From assembly GCA_002311385.1 (NCBI GenBank), contig DCAE01000097.1:1-64000 (forward strand): 64,000 bases of DNA, in the 5' to 3' direction. Positions 36,134-44,883 of the stretch are shown here, in pieces. Made by a program: the position numbers and the translations under genes. This stretch comes from Dehalococcoidia bacterium UBA1141. Its GTDB lineage: Bacteria > Chloroflexota > Dehalococcoidia > Lucifugimonadales > UBA3495. Each line of letters starts with the position of its first letter. Position 1 is the stretch's first letter. Below the pieces are notes generated by a model. The model ran no database searches. It was not told the origin of the DNA and worked only from the letters and a program-made list of their open reading frames with translations.

Positions 36134-36925
36134 CTAACCACGCGGCTGCCGGGTTTGACGCCGGCAGCCGTAATTAGGACCGTTATAAACCCTTCGCAGC
36201 ATGCCTGTGGCCTTCAGGTAGACCAACGCTGATCCGACGCGGGCGTCCTTGCCCTCGCCTAAGTGCATCTTGGCGTAGATGCTGCTGACCTGCCGCTCCA
36301 CCGCCTGGGTGTCCCGGGACAGCACACCTGCTATGGTCTCGTTTCTGTAACCCCTGGACACCCAATGGAGAACCTCCAATGCCCTGGGGGATAGCTCACG
36401 AAGCATACCGCTCTGGGAATCCCCGTTCTTGATTAGCTCTTCCATGATTGTCGGGTCCACAATCATTCGACCTTCCGCCACCGAAGAGATTGCGTGGGTC
36501 AGTTGATCGATGGTATCTATGGTGTGTTTGAGCAGATAGGCTCTGCCGAATGAAACGTCTCTGGAATATTCTCTAAGAGCTTTGATTCCCTTGGCGTCGT
36601 AGAAAGCAAACAGCAGTACGATTGCCAAATCCGGGCAGGCGTCTCGCAGAAATTCGAGGATTTCAACGGTGGATGGGCGTAATGCCTTAACTCCGAGCCC
36701 CATTACCTTGGGACACACATCTTTGGTAGCTTGAATAAGGGCTTCGCTACTGGTGTCCGATGAGCTGCCTAGCAGGTTGACGCCCTCATGATTTTCGAAG
36801 AATGATTTGAAAGCGTGAAGCAGTATTTGCTGCTCCTCAGCCAAGAAGACAGTTACTCCGGTGGATTTGGGCGAATCGGTGACCGTGGTTGCAGCCCCGA
36901 CGTTTGGGTCGCTTTCAATAGCCAC
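36134..36925 (-). CDS. Orphan response-regulator-like protein with LuxR-type HTH, no receiver Asp
   Basis: The 263-residue protein has an N-terminal receiver-like domain (residues about 22-150) and a C-terminal LuxR-type helix-turn-helix with LSPRALEVLHWVSRGYRNETIAGVLS and VERQVSSIYAKM. The receiver lacks the phospho-acceptor Asp: the expected DVV-x-LD segment reads KVMGLGVKAL. It is therefore not controlled by ordinary phosphorylation. The GTG start at 36925 has no clear ribosome-binding site and lies inside the preceding frame (36853-37197). Translational coupling or a frameshift could join the two. No partner kinase is encoded nearby. Confidence 0.8.
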   Translation of the reverse strand: MAIESDPNVGAATTVTDSPKSTGVTVFLAEEQQILLHAFKSFFENHEGVNLLGSSSDTSSEALIQATKDVCPKVMGLGVKALRPSTVEILEFLRDACPDLAIVLLFAFYDAKGIKALREYSRDVSFGRAYLLKHTIDTIDQLTHAISSVAEGRMIVDPTIMEELIKNGDSQSGMLRELSPRALEVLHWVSRGYRNETIAGVLSRDTQAVERQVSSIYAKMHLGEGKDARVGSALVYLKATGMLRRVYNGPNYGCRRQTRQPRG

Positions 36926-37197
36926 AATGGTCTTTGCAGGGGCTCATTAGATGGTTGATGAGAATCCACGTTGCCTGAAATTCCATCTTCCAATTTCAGC
37001 GGAACTGCCGTGCCCCCAGTCGCTTCCATAAGAGAGATAACTTTGGCCAAGTGTTCGTCTCCCAGACCCAGCTTCCCCAAGTAGCTGGTCAAGTCCGACA
37101 TCATCTGGATCTTGGAACTTCCTTCCGGCTCAACGCCGTTCTCAGTGGTCCTATCCGATAGTTCCAATCCCTTTGGCTCTGCAATGATATTACTCAT
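36853..37197 (-). CDS. Small open frame overlapping the orphan regulator gene
   Basis: The frame encodes 114 residues and overlaps the regulator gene by 73 bp. Residues 1-90 look like genuine protein (SYLGKLGLGDEHLAKVISLM region), while the last part, overlapping the regulator, reads like noise. A minus-one shift in the overlap would fuse this N-terminus to the regulator. The ribosome-binding site (GGGGAAAG) is modest. It may be a separate small gene, a regulator N-terminus split by a frameshift, or chance. I lean toward a real N-terminal piece. Confidence 0.4.
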   Translation of the reverse strand: MSNIIAEPKGLELSDRTTENGVEPEGSSKIQMMSDLTSYLGKLGLGDEHLAKVISLMEATGGTAVPLKLEDGISGNVDSHQPSNEPLQRPLWLLKATQTSGLQPRSPIRPNPPE

Positions 37198-37298
37198 TTA
37201 GTACTTTCCCCATCCCCGTTTCTTGCTCTGTTTTCCCGGTAGGTCGACCCGATTCCGGGCCTTCGTTATGTTCGTCTCGTCGGCTTTGATTATGGTTG

Positions 37299-37681
37299 CT
37301 GCTCTCTTTGGTTAAATCACCCCTCAAGGTGATTTGGCGGGTGATAAATTGCTTAATCATTAGGGATTAGCTCCAAGTAGTGACGATGGAGACGAGTCCG
37401 CCGCTGGCGCTCTTTCCAGCCCAAAATTTTGGTTGGCTAGCCGTATCGGAGCATGGCAACGGGAGTTCAACTCGCTCTTGTCCACATGAACGTCGCCCGT
37501 AAAAGTTTTCCCTTGGTTTGCTGCCACGTACTTGCCTCTGCTCCCATTGCCTTATGAACGATTGGCTGCTCTTTTCTTGTCTGCTAATTGACTTTTAGTA
37601 TTGGATTTGACTCGTTCTTTGAAATCACTCAACCGAGGGGTTCGACGGGTGAATTTATTGATAGCTCAATAGGATTAGCTC
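37299..37681. repeat. Two diverged copies of a roughly 75-bp element in an intergenic region
   Basis: The copies at about 37299-37373 and 37610-37681 share a TCTTT...AAATCAC start, a CGGGTGA block and an ATTAGCTC end. Copy one holds the inverted repeat AAATCACC...GGTGATTT at 37314-37335. They occupy the 37198-37926 stretch, where no gene was seen. Confidence 0.45.
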
Positions 37682-37822
37682 GAATGGAGTAGCTAACAAA
37701 GAATGGGCAATGAGGGGAATCCCTCATTGAATTGGGGGATGCCATATTGTCACTGAGGTGTCGGGCCGACAAGGGGATACAGCTGGAAGTTTGCAGGGCA
37801 AGACGGTTATGAAGTGGAGGGC

Positions 37823-37877
37823 AAAAAAAGATCAGGAACCGACTCTGTGGTCCAGGTCACTGGAGCCGGTTCCTGAT
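37823..37877 (-). terminator. Rho-independent terminator of the 66-residue protein gene
   Basis: On the minus strand a long stem, beginning ATCAGGAACCGG and closing with CCGGTTCCTGAT-like bases (37831-37877), is followed by seven T residues. It lies 50 bp after the stop codon of the gene at 37927-38127. Confidence 0.88.
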
Positions 37878-37926
37878 TAGAGATAAATAGTGCTGATTGG
37901 GACCAACTAGGGCAAAACCAATCGCA

Positions 37927-38127
37927 TTAGGCGATTGAAAGGGAATTCATCCATCTTTCGGCTTCCGCAAGGCAGAGATTTGCCTTGTCCAAGTCGCCAG
38001 ACTTCAGGTGAGCGCGGGCCGCATCAGCCAGGATTAGCGATAGGCCGGTGCGAAGCGCTTGGTCGTTGCCATTGCTGTATTGACCCTGTCCATCCAGTGG
38101 GGCAATCATGGTGTTTGTTGCTTCCAT
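37927..38127 (-). CDS. Small helical protein (TPR-like, unknown function)
   Basis: The 66-residue protein has a perfect AAAGGAGG ribosome-binding site before its ATG and its own terminator, so it is an expressed gene. Residues 30-62 (LADAARAHLKSGDLDKANLCLAEAERWM is the core region) resemble a single TPR-like helix-turn-helix hairpin. It is a stand-alone gene, preceded by an inverted repeat in the leader and an AT-rich region. Nothing identifies the function. Confidence 0.7.
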   Translation of the reverse strand: MEATNTMIAPLDGQGQYSNGNDQALRTGLSLILADAARAHLKSGDLDKANLCLAEAERWMNSLSIA

Positions 38128-38173
38128 TTTTCCTCCTTTTACCTATTTGCTTGGGATTCTGCATAAGATAGGA

Positions 38174-38208
38174 ATAGGAGACACCAACCTGGACCCGGTG
38201 TTTCCTAT
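38174..38208. promoter_or_regulatory. 12-bp inverted repeat in the leader of the 66-residue gene
   Basis: ATAGGAGACACC (38174-38185) and GGTGTTTCCTAT (38197-38208) form an almost perfect 12-bp inverted repeat (one G:U pair) with an 11-nt loop. It lies 47-81 bp before the small gene's start on the minus strand. It may be an operator or a leader stem. There is no T tract. Confidence 0.55.
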
Positions 38209-38801
38209 GTTAAACAAGTCAAATACCGACCAACAAAATTAACCTTTTTACTATTTTTACTATATTTTATGTTAATTTAATTAGATAGCATAACGATTCT
38301 GAAGAAATATCTTCGGTTATTCTCTAGAATATACAAAAATAGCAACGTATATCGTCAAGTAATATTGGTTGATTTATTATACGTATTTGAATTTGCGCTG
38401 AATTTCTCTCTTGGCATGATTGCAGCGATGTACCGATTGAGAGGACTCTGCTGGGGCCGGTAACTTGATTGGCCCTGCACCGATGCCAAGAGTGGATTTC
38501 TATCCTCCATCAACAGTGGTTTTTTACGTCCTTGTGTCCTGAAAATAGTCCCTCTGATTAGCCAAATTACACGTGAAAACACTTTACTTGGCTTCTGCAA
38601 CGATGTAGCATGTGTTCGGCCACAGCGGCATCAGACTTCCGGGAACATTGCGCACAACATTATCGGATATCAACAAAACCGGCCCAACTCAACTAGTCAA
38701 GAATCGCTCCTCCTTTAAAGGGTATAAAACCAACACAGTTCAAGGCTTTTTCGGGAGTGGAGAGCAAATCACACTGTGGGAATTACCGCGGAGACAACAA
38801 T
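38209..38801. other. AT-rich intergenic region between the small gene and the PEPCK-like gene
   Basis: Bases 38209-38400 are strikingly A/T-rich compared with the window. No gene, tRNA or clear promoter was seen here. The stretch probably holds the divergent promoters of the small minus-strand gene and the plus-strand PEPCK-like gene. Confidence 0.55.
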
Positions 38802-41090
38802 ATGACCCGACAGAATCAAGAGGCACGCTCCCCATTAGCGGGACCTGCCATAAACAAGTCCTTTGAAAAGGAACTGAACCAACTGGTAGCCCTGGCTCGA
38901 AAAGGGCACCAACCAGGCAGCCAATATTTGAATCCCTCCGATGATTGGCTAATCGAGCGTATGCCTATCCTGCAAGACATTCCCGCAGAAAAACGTGAGG
39001 AGTTGTTAAGGGAAGCCGAGCATATTAACGCCCAAGCCGCAGAAGACAATGAAGCCGGGCGCGCGGCCCAACGGGCTTGGCCGGAAGTCGTTGTTCGCCT
39101 GGACAGCGGGGGCCTCGCCTTCTTCAGCCAGTTGGGGGTCGTCCGTCGCCCTGACCTGACCCAGTATTTCATCGACGGTTTTGACGCCAATCGCGACGCT
39201 CTGGCATTCAGCGAAGAGAATCAGGCATTGTTCGCCGAGGTGTTCAGCTATATCAACAAAGCGTTGACGACGCATCTGGATGCTGGCGATACTGTAATTC
39301 AGACCGACCGGCAAGTGGGAGACGCTCCCGGCCGTTCCTTCCACGCACGCCAGATGCTCTTCGGCGCCCGTTACCTCCAAATCCCAATCATGTGGCGTCA
39401 ATTGACCTTCGATCTGCCCGAGAGTGACCACAGAAATTCCCCGGATATATTGGAAGTATCCATACCGAATTGGATGAATGATTTGGGCCTGCCTGACGAA
39501 CTGAAAACCCGAATCAACGCCTCCGGCATCACCCAGTTGGTCTTTAAGGCACCCACCAAAGGCCTGTCCCTCCACTTGGGCTTCGATTACGTAGGCGAGC
39601 ACAAGATGGGACCGTTGTCTGTGGCAATGTTCCTGGTTAAGCAGGCAAAGGGAGTGGCGATTCAGGCGGCTCTGAGCATGGCCAGGGTAAAAACGCTGGA
39701 AGGCAAACTCAAAAACACCGCCCTATTAACGGTGGGGCCGTCGCTGCACGGCAAAAGCACCCTGACAATAATGATTGAATTGGCCAATAGCGAATTGGAA
39801 AAGAGCTTGAAGCTGACCACCGACCCCCAAGAGGGAATCTATCCCATGAACGATGACATCGTGCTGTTACAGCCTTTGAAAGAGCCGATTAAGACCGATA
39901 TTGACGGTAAACAGGTCACGATTTCTTACGGGATCGACGGCACCGAGAACAACTTTTACGCTATGCCTTTTGGCCTGAACCAGGAGGAGGACCCGATAAC
40001 CTTTGAGGCGGTGCGGGGCACTGCCCAAGCTCCCAATACCCAAGAGGCACTGGAGAACGTTCCAATAGTCTTGGACAACTCCACCCCCAATTTCCTGTCC
40101 AATCCCGTGCGCAACATGCGGGTTACTCTTTCCCGATCCCGCCTTGTTGCCAGGAAGGGCGCACAACACCTGATAGAAAACATCACCAACGGGCGAGAGT
40201 CCAATTCGGTGCATGTGCCCATGGAGAACACCGATAGGGTGTTTTGGCAAGCGGTAATGCGCCAAAATACCATCATCCCCCCTCTTCGAAAGCTCACGCT
40301 AAAGCAATATATCCGCGTTCTCATGTACGGCGAAGCGGTCCAAATGGGAGCGGCGATTGGAGCCATAGGAAGGCCATACGTTGAGTATTTCTCGGATCCG
40401 TTCATTATTGGACTGGAAGACGAAAACGCCAACCTGATGTACCGGATTCTCGACAGGATGGAGACCGAGGGTCTACCCTTGGAGTACTACGTTTTCAATA
40501 CTGGCGGAGTAGGGGCGGACACCAATGACGAGGCCAGTGGCCAGAAGTACCGGAAGATTCCTCGAGACCTAACTCTGATGCTGCAAGAGGCATTGCTCCG
40601 GGAAGCAGTCAAATTTGAGTACGACCCGATATTAGGATCCGAAATTGCGGTGGCCATCGTGGACCATGGCGGGACTGAGGTCACCGACTTGAGAAACGAT
40701 TGGTTGGCCAAGAACATATATGGAGCATCCGAGTATGCCAACCGAATGACCGGAATCAGCCAGCGGCGATATTACAGTCGAAACGCCGAAGATAAAGCCG
40801 GGATTCTACGCTATACCAAAGTGTACGATGAGGTTTACGACCTGTCTGACATCCCGGCTCCAACTGATGAGCGAGAACTGGCCTGGCTGATGTCCTTCTA
40901 CTGGAATGTCGACCAAGCCTACAACAGCCTGTCCGATCTGACTGAGCACCTTCAACAAGGCAGACGTCCCCAGGACAGGACATTGGCCGACTTGCAAGCC
41001 ATGTACGCCGCCGGAGTGGGCCGTGGTCTGGCGCTTAGCGCGGATTCTCAAGGGCTGCTATTGACCCTGGGACTGAAAACCGCCGGCTAA
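38802..41090 (+). CDS. Large PEPCK-like P-loop protein (DUF4914-like), function unknown
   Basis: The roughly 762-residue protein has a P-loop TVGPSLHGKSTL at about residues 308-320 and a downstream acidic NDDI near residue 348. This combination recalls ATP-dependent phosphoenolpyruvate carboxykinase and the DUF4914 family. The N-terminal half (residues 60-300) contains an oxygenase-like or substrate-binding region that I cannot assign. Codon usage is normal. The ATG at 38802 follows GCGGAG; an earlier in-frame start at 38757 is possible. The neighbouring genes give no clue. PEPCK activity itself is doubtful because family catalytic His/Lys residues are not evident. Confidence 0.65.
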   Translation: MTRQNQEARSPLAGPAINKSFEKELNQLVALARKGHQPGSQYLNPSDDWLIERMPILQDIPAEKREELLREAEHINAQAAEDNEAGRAAQRAWPEVVVRLDSGGLAFFSQLGVVRRPDLTQYFIDGFDANRDALAFSEENQALFAEVFSYINKALTTHLDAGDTVIQTDRQVGDAPGRSFHARQMLFGARYLQIPIMWRQLTFDLPESDHRNSPDILEVSIPNWMNDLGLPDELKTRINASGITQLVFKAPTKGLSLHLGFDYVGEHKMGPLSVAMFLVKQAKGVAIQAALSMARVKTLEGKLKNTALLTVGPSLHGKSTLTIMIELANSELEKSLKLTTDPQEGIYPMNDDIVLLQPLKEPIKTDIDGKQVTISYGIDGTENNFYAMPFGLNQEEDPITFEAVRGTAQAPNTQEALENVPIVLDNSTPNFLSNPVRNMRVTLSRSRLVARKGAQHLIENITNGRESNSVHVPMENTDRVFWQAVMRQNTIIPPLRKLTLKQYIRVLMYGEAVQMGAAIGAIGRPYVEYFSDPFIIGLEDENANLMYRILDRMETEGLPLEYYVFNTGGVGADTNDEASGQKYRKIPRDLTLMLQEALLREAVKFEYDPILGSEIAVAIVDHGGTEVTDLRNDWLAKNIYGASEYANRMTGISQRRYYSRNAEDKAGILRYTKVYDEVYDLSDIPAPTDERELAWLMSFYWNVDQAYNSLSDLTEHLQQGRRPQDRTLADLQAMYAAGVGRGLALSADSQGLLLTLGLKTAG

Positions 41091-41671
41091 GATCTGAAGT
41101 GAAGCGTCTTCCGGTTGCCCAATTTATGGAGTCCTTTAATACCGGAGGAGCCAGCTGATATAAGCTCCTCTGTGTTTGTCCTAATTGAGCGTCCTAACCC
41201 ACGGGTATCCGAGGTTGAATAAGCTCTGCTTTTCATCCAATCTTCGTGGGACGGCACCTCTTCACCGACCACATACAGGAAGTAGTAGCAGCCCATGTCT
41301 CCCATGAACTTGAATTGTTTCCTCAGGTCTTTAATCGTGGCCGGGAAGTCGGCGTGGGAGCGCAGATAGGAGCGAAACCCACCATGTTCCTCGTCCAGTT
41401 CAATGAGTTTTCGCGCGTTGCCGACGATTGCTTCAATTTTTCTCCGGTTGCGAATCACCCTTTTGTCCCCAACCAAGGTCTCGATGTCATCGGGACCGAA
41501 GGCCGCCACTGTTTCTATATCGAAGTCGTGGAAAGCCTCTCGAATCCCCGGCCACTTGGATTCCACCACTCGCCAGGAAATACCGGATTGGAAAACCGCC
41601 TTGGTCAATATTCCCAGGTAATCACCCAATGACTGGGGGATAATCTGATCCGGCGCCGTTAACTCTGGCAT
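41087..41671 (-). CDS. DNA-3-methyladenine glycosylase I-like (Tag family)
   Basis: The 194-residue protein has features of Tag-type HhH glycosylases: AVFQSGISWRVVESKWPGIREAF, GDKRVIRNRRKIEAIVGNA and FPATIKDLRKQFKFMGDMGCYYFLYVVGE. Tag enzymes remove alkylated bases from DNA. The usual N-terminal RCxW and zinc-binding segment are absent, so it starts late relative to E. coli Tag. It overlaps the end of the PEPCK-like gene by 4 bp in convergent orientation. The ATG follows GAGG. Confidence 0.8.
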   Translation of the reverse strand: MPELTAPDQIIPQSLGDYLGILTKAVFQSGISWRVVESKWPGIREAFHDFDIETVAAFGPDDIETLVGDKRVIRNRRKIEAIVGNARKLIELDEEHGGFRSYLRSHADFPATIKDLRKQFKFMGDMGCYYFLYVVGEEVPSHEDWMKSRAYSTSDTRGLGRSIRTNTEELISAGSSGIKGLHKLGNRKTLHFRS

Positions 41672-41713
41672 AGGGAGGCCTCACAAAGTTGGATAGTCTA
41701 GATTTGGGGCTGG

Positions 41714-42481
41714 CTATTTCACCGCAATCAAGAATAGCCGTCTGAATGGCAATAGGGTGCTTCCATCGGCCCGGCGAACGTAAGCTTTACTTATAGCTTC
41801 CCGGTAGGATTGCAGAAACGCTTCTTTGTCCCCGTCATTCAGCAATGCCAGAAGAGGACCCAAGATACTCCCCTTGGTCCATTCCACCACCGGATCGTCG
41901 CCTTGAAGCACGTGTAGGTAGGTGATTTCCCAGAAGTCCAAACGGGTGGCGTGGGGGCTAAGAATGTCGTAGTAAGCGGAGAAATCCAACACCGGGTGCT
42001 CTCGCAATTCCGGTTCCAAGACCTCCCGCCAAGGTCCGGCTCGGGCCGTTTTGGCGATTAGCTCATGGGTGGGCGCTGAAAAATTCTGGGGCATCTGGAC
42101 AGCAAGCACTCCGCCGGGGTTCAAACCAGTCATCAACCGGGGAAACAATTCATCGTGGTCATCTAGCCAATGCAGTGCGGCGTTGGAATATAGAAGGTCG
42201 GCGGGGATTTTGGGGTTCCAGCCGTTCAGGTTCTGTTGCTGCCAGGTCACCTCCGCGTCCAATGCGCTGGCTCTTTCCAACATTGTCTCTGAGGAGTCGA
42301 TGCCGGTGACCGTGGCGCCGGGCCAGCGCTCCTTGAGAAAGGACGTAACTATGCCGGTGCCGCATCCCAAGTCATAGATTATCGACGGGTCTTCCAATGG
42401 TATGCGAGCAAGCAGGTCCAAAGCCGGCTGCAACCGCTCGTTGCCAAATCGCAGGTATTGTGTGGGATTCCAAGTACTCAT
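41714..42481 (-). CDS. tam: Trans-aconitate 2-methyltransferase-like SAM-dependent enzyme
   Basis: From the ATG at 42481, eight bases after AGGA, the product is 255 residues. Its beginning, TWNPTQYLRFGNERLQPALDLL, and the SAM-binding YDLGCGTGIVTSFL are characteristic of Tam. The SNAALHWLDDH segment and VQMPQN follow. Tam methylates trans-aconitate, a spontaneous citric-acid-cycle by-product that inhibits aconitase, using S-adenosylmethionine. An in-frame start at 42571 would add 30 atypical residues. It is divergent from the AhpD-like selenoprotein gene. Confidence 0.9.
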   Translation of the reverse strand: MSTWNPTQYLRFGNERLQPALDLLARIPLEDPSIIYDLGCGTGIVTSFLKERWPGATVTGIDSSETMLERASALDAEVTWQQQNLNGWNPKIPADLLYSNAALHWLDDHDELFPRLMTGLNPGGVLAVQMPQNFSAPTHELIAKTARAGPWREVLEPELREHPVLDFSAYYDILSPHATRLDFWEITYLHVLQGDDPVVEWTKGSILGPLLALLNDGDKEAFLQSYREAISKAYVRRADGSTLLPFRRLFLIAVK

Positions 42482-42618
42482 ACATAAATCCTGTGTGTGA
42501 ATTCTATAAATATCCCGGTGTTTGACCTGGAATATCAGCCTATTGGCGTGGTGTGTTAGACTCTTCGCCAACTGGTGATTCTACTCACCGAGTCAATCAG
42601 ATACGCCGACTGAACCCA

Positions 42619-42624
42619 TATAAT
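42619..42624 (+). promoter_or_regulatory. Possible -10 element before the AhpD-like selenoprotein gene
   Basis: TATAAT lies in the divergent region, giving a leader of about 85 nt. No -35 hexamer is evident at the usual spacing. Confidence 0.35.
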
Positions 42625-42714
42625 ATACGCACCGTGCCTTGTTAGGTAAACCATGTGAACGACGCCAGTACCATGTACCAGGACCGTGTGCCAGAACCAA
42701 TTAAAGGAGGATTC

Positions 42715-43518
42715 ATGGAGACAGTACGCCTGTTGGAAGAGCACGAGTTTCCTCAAGAACTCCAGAAATACTTCGAGGGGACCAAAACCTGGTTCGGCAT
42801 AGACTATCTTCCCAAGATGAGCAAGGTCATCTCCTATGCCCCGGAGTTCGCCAGTACCCACGGGCGTTGCAGCCGCCGGGCGATGGTGGACGGAGACCTG
42901 ACGCGAGCGCAGAAGGAGATGATTGCTGTTGCGGTCAGCGCCGTCAACGCATGTGAATATTGAACCGTAGCTCATACCACAGCCGGGAAGCTTGTGGGTT
43001 ATGGAGACGACGCATACTGGTATGAAGCCGCCTACGTCTATGGTGTTACCAACGGCATAAACGCAGTTGCCGACGGACTGCGACTACCTCTGGAGAATTC
43101 GGACACACCAGCCAGAAAGCCCCTGATCATGCCCATCGAGTTCGAAGAGGCCTCCGATAGAGTGAAGGACACCTACTCGGACATCATGACCTTTTATCAG
43201 TCCGAGCAAATCCCTGCGATTTTCAAAACCCTGGCCCACGACGATGGATATTTGAAAGATTATTGGGGAGCGGTACGATTCGTGTTCAGCGATGGCAGGT
43301 TGGACCGTTTGACCAAAGAGACTCTCGCCTTTACTGCATCAATGGCGGCCAAGTCGGACTACGGCGTGGACTTTCATTTGACCGAAGCCCGGCGTCTCGG
43401 ACTCAGCGAGAAGGGTGTCATGGAAGCGGTGCAGGTGGTCCAACTATTTAGTTGCTACACCAAGATGGCGGATGGCCTTCAACTCAGCCCTGATTTCGAC
43501 CCCATGGGCGTCACTTAG
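42715..43518 (+). CDS. AhpD-like (carboxymuconolactone decarboxylase family) selenoprotein, Sec83
   Basis: The 267-residue protein has an in-frame TGA at 42961-42963 (codon 83) in VNACEY-Sec-TVAH. This is the AhpD C-x-x-C peroxidatic motif with the second Cys replaced by Sec. The surrounding MIAVAVSAVNA and TAGKLVGYGDD are typical of the family, which also contains peroxidase-related and CMD proteins. A second CMD-like domain follows (GVDFHLTEARRLGLSEKG) that lacks the redox pair. The ATG at 42715 follows AAAGGAGG; a longer start at 42655 has no ribosome-binding site. A candidate SECIS lies at 42977-42997. It probably acts in thiol-dependent peroxide reduction or a related redox role. The gene faces tam divergently. 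Confidence 0.83.
42977..42997 (+). promoter_or_regulatory. Candidate bacterial SECIS hairpin of the AhpD-like gene
   Basis: CCACAGC pairs with GC-T-TGTGG around the six-base loop CGGGAA, with one bulged U. The loop starts 20 nt after the UGA and carries G at the second position, both within the usual bacterial SECIS range. Confidence 0.6.
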
Positions 43519-43528
43519 GGACCTTTTC

Positions 43529-43588
43529 CACCGCAGAGGCGCAGAGAACGCAGAGATTTTCAGATTTCTCTCTGCGTTCTCTGCGGTG
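43529..43588. repeat. Inverted repeat between convergent genes
   Basis: CACCGCAGAG...AACGCAGAGA is mirrored by TCTCTGCGTT...CTCTGCGGTG around a short centre, the left arm having a 6-base insertion. It lies between the end of the AhpD-like gene and the end of the Rieske gene and may act as a bidirectional terminator. Similar elements are common in bacterial genomes. Confidence 0.7.
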
Positions 43589-43614
43589 ATAACGCCGTAT
43601 TCCGCTTACCTGGG

Positions 43615-44883
43615 TCAATGGTCAAGCGACATTAGCTCGTCCCACCGGTGGTAGAAGCGCCGGTGGTTGCTTTCGCTCATAGCGTAATCGCTGGCCCAGC
43701 CGCCTAGCGCCGAATCAAAATGGTCGTGACCCAGTCCCATCTGGTTGTTCAAATCCACTCGCTTGGCCATAAAACCCTTGCTGGTGCCAGTGCATTCTTG
43801 CCAGTTGTCCATGTCGTCTTGCTCGAATGTGCCAGCCGGACTGTGGGCCCGAACGGACGCCAGCCTGATGGCTTCTTTTACTTCCGGGGGAGCGTCCCTG
43901 TCCACGTAGCTAAAGGCCCAAATCTCAATCTGTCCAGGACCTTTGGGATGCAAAACCCGAAATTGCTGGGCGATAGTGCGAATCATCCCGAAGTTGGGGA
44001 AAACAGTGCCAACAATAGGGTTGGCCAATTCCCAACGTTTGCCTAAGCGATGTTTCGCTTCCTCCCGAACGGAATCTTCATAACCTTTGATTTGAGGCAC
44101 TGCAGCCTCGGAAAACTCACCCGCGCCCCGAGATATCAAGCAGTGCCCATTACCCGGAGAGATTATCTGTCCCTGCAAGCCGGAACCCCGCTGCTGCCGG
44201 TTGCGGGACTCGGAAGTGGTGCCAGTCTTAAGGGCGGACAGGTGGCTCCATGCCACATGATAGGAATCACCGGCGAAGTTCTCGGCGGGAAATTTCCAAT
44301 TTGCGGGCACCACCGACTTGTGAACCCAGCCAATCACCTCAACACCGCCTTCCCGGCGTCCGAAAAAGGCATCCAAGTACCAGGTCATCTCGCCTAGATA
44401 TTCCCGCAACGGAGGCGCATCCGCATCGAAGGTGGCGAAAAACAGGCCATTGTAGCTGTCCAGTTGAGCCACCCGAGAAAGGCCCCATTTACCCAATTCC
44501 AATTTTTCGTAGTATGCGTCTTTCAGGTTGGGCACCGCTACCAGGCTGCCGTCGTTGCTATAAGCCCAACCATGGTAGGAGCAGGTAAACGAACTGGCAT
44601 TGCCAGAGTCTGCCCGGCATAGGCGGTTTCCTCGGTGGCTGCAGATATTTAGAAAGGCGTTTACCTTGCCTCTCCTGTCACGCACAACCAAGACCGGGTC
44701 TTCTCCCATGTAGGTGGTGAAGAAGTCTCCAGGTTTGGGGATTTGAGATTCATGGCAAAGGAACAACCAGCACCGGGCAAAGATTCGCTCTAATTCCTGC
44801 TGGTATATGTCATTCTCGACGAATATTCGCCGGGACACCAGGCCGTTTTCGGTATCCACCAACCCCTTGGTATCCATCGCCAT
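43615..44883 (-). CDS. Rieske non-heme iron ring-hydroxylating oxygenase, alpha subunit
   Basis: The 422-residue protein has a Rieske [2Fe-2S] site, Cys81-x-His83 and Cys101-x2-His104 (NICSHRGNR, TCSYHGWAY). The mononuclear iron site has NFAGDSYHVAWSH with His209 and His214, plus a C-terminal DDMDNWQE Asp. It catalyses O2-dependent hydroxylation of an aromatic or related substrate with electrons from a ferredoxin reductase not encoded here. A close paralogue is at 60198-61460. The ATG at 44883 follows AGGGGGTG; an overlapping GTG at 44886 is possible. The gene is convergent with the AhpD-like gene. Confidence 0.92.
   Translation of the reverse strand: MAMDTKGLVDTENGLVSRRIFVENDIYQQELERIFARCWLFLCHESQIPKPGDFFTTYMGEDPVLVVRDRRGKVNAFLNICSHRGNRLCRADSGNASSFTCSYHGWAYSNDGSLVAVPNLKDAYYEKLELGKWGLSRVAQLDSYNGLFFATFDADAPPLREYLGEMTWYLDAFFGRREGGVEVIGWVHKSVVPANWKFPAENFAGDSYHVAWSHLSALKTGTTSESRNRQQRGSGLQGQIISPGNGHCLISRGAGEFSEAAVPQIKGYEDSVREEAKHRLGKRWELANPIVGTVFPNFGMIRTIAQQFRVLHPKGPGQIEIWAFSYVDRDAPPEVKEAIRLASVRAHSPAGTFEQDDMDNWQECTGTSKGFMAKRVDLNNQMGLGHDHFDSALGGWASDYAMSESNHRRFYHRWDELMSLDH

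Noticed and set aside
36143..36170. Strong hairpin CGGCTGCCGG...CCGGCAGCCG
   Set aside because: It lies within the coding end of the regulator gene and has no T tract, so it was not called a terminator.
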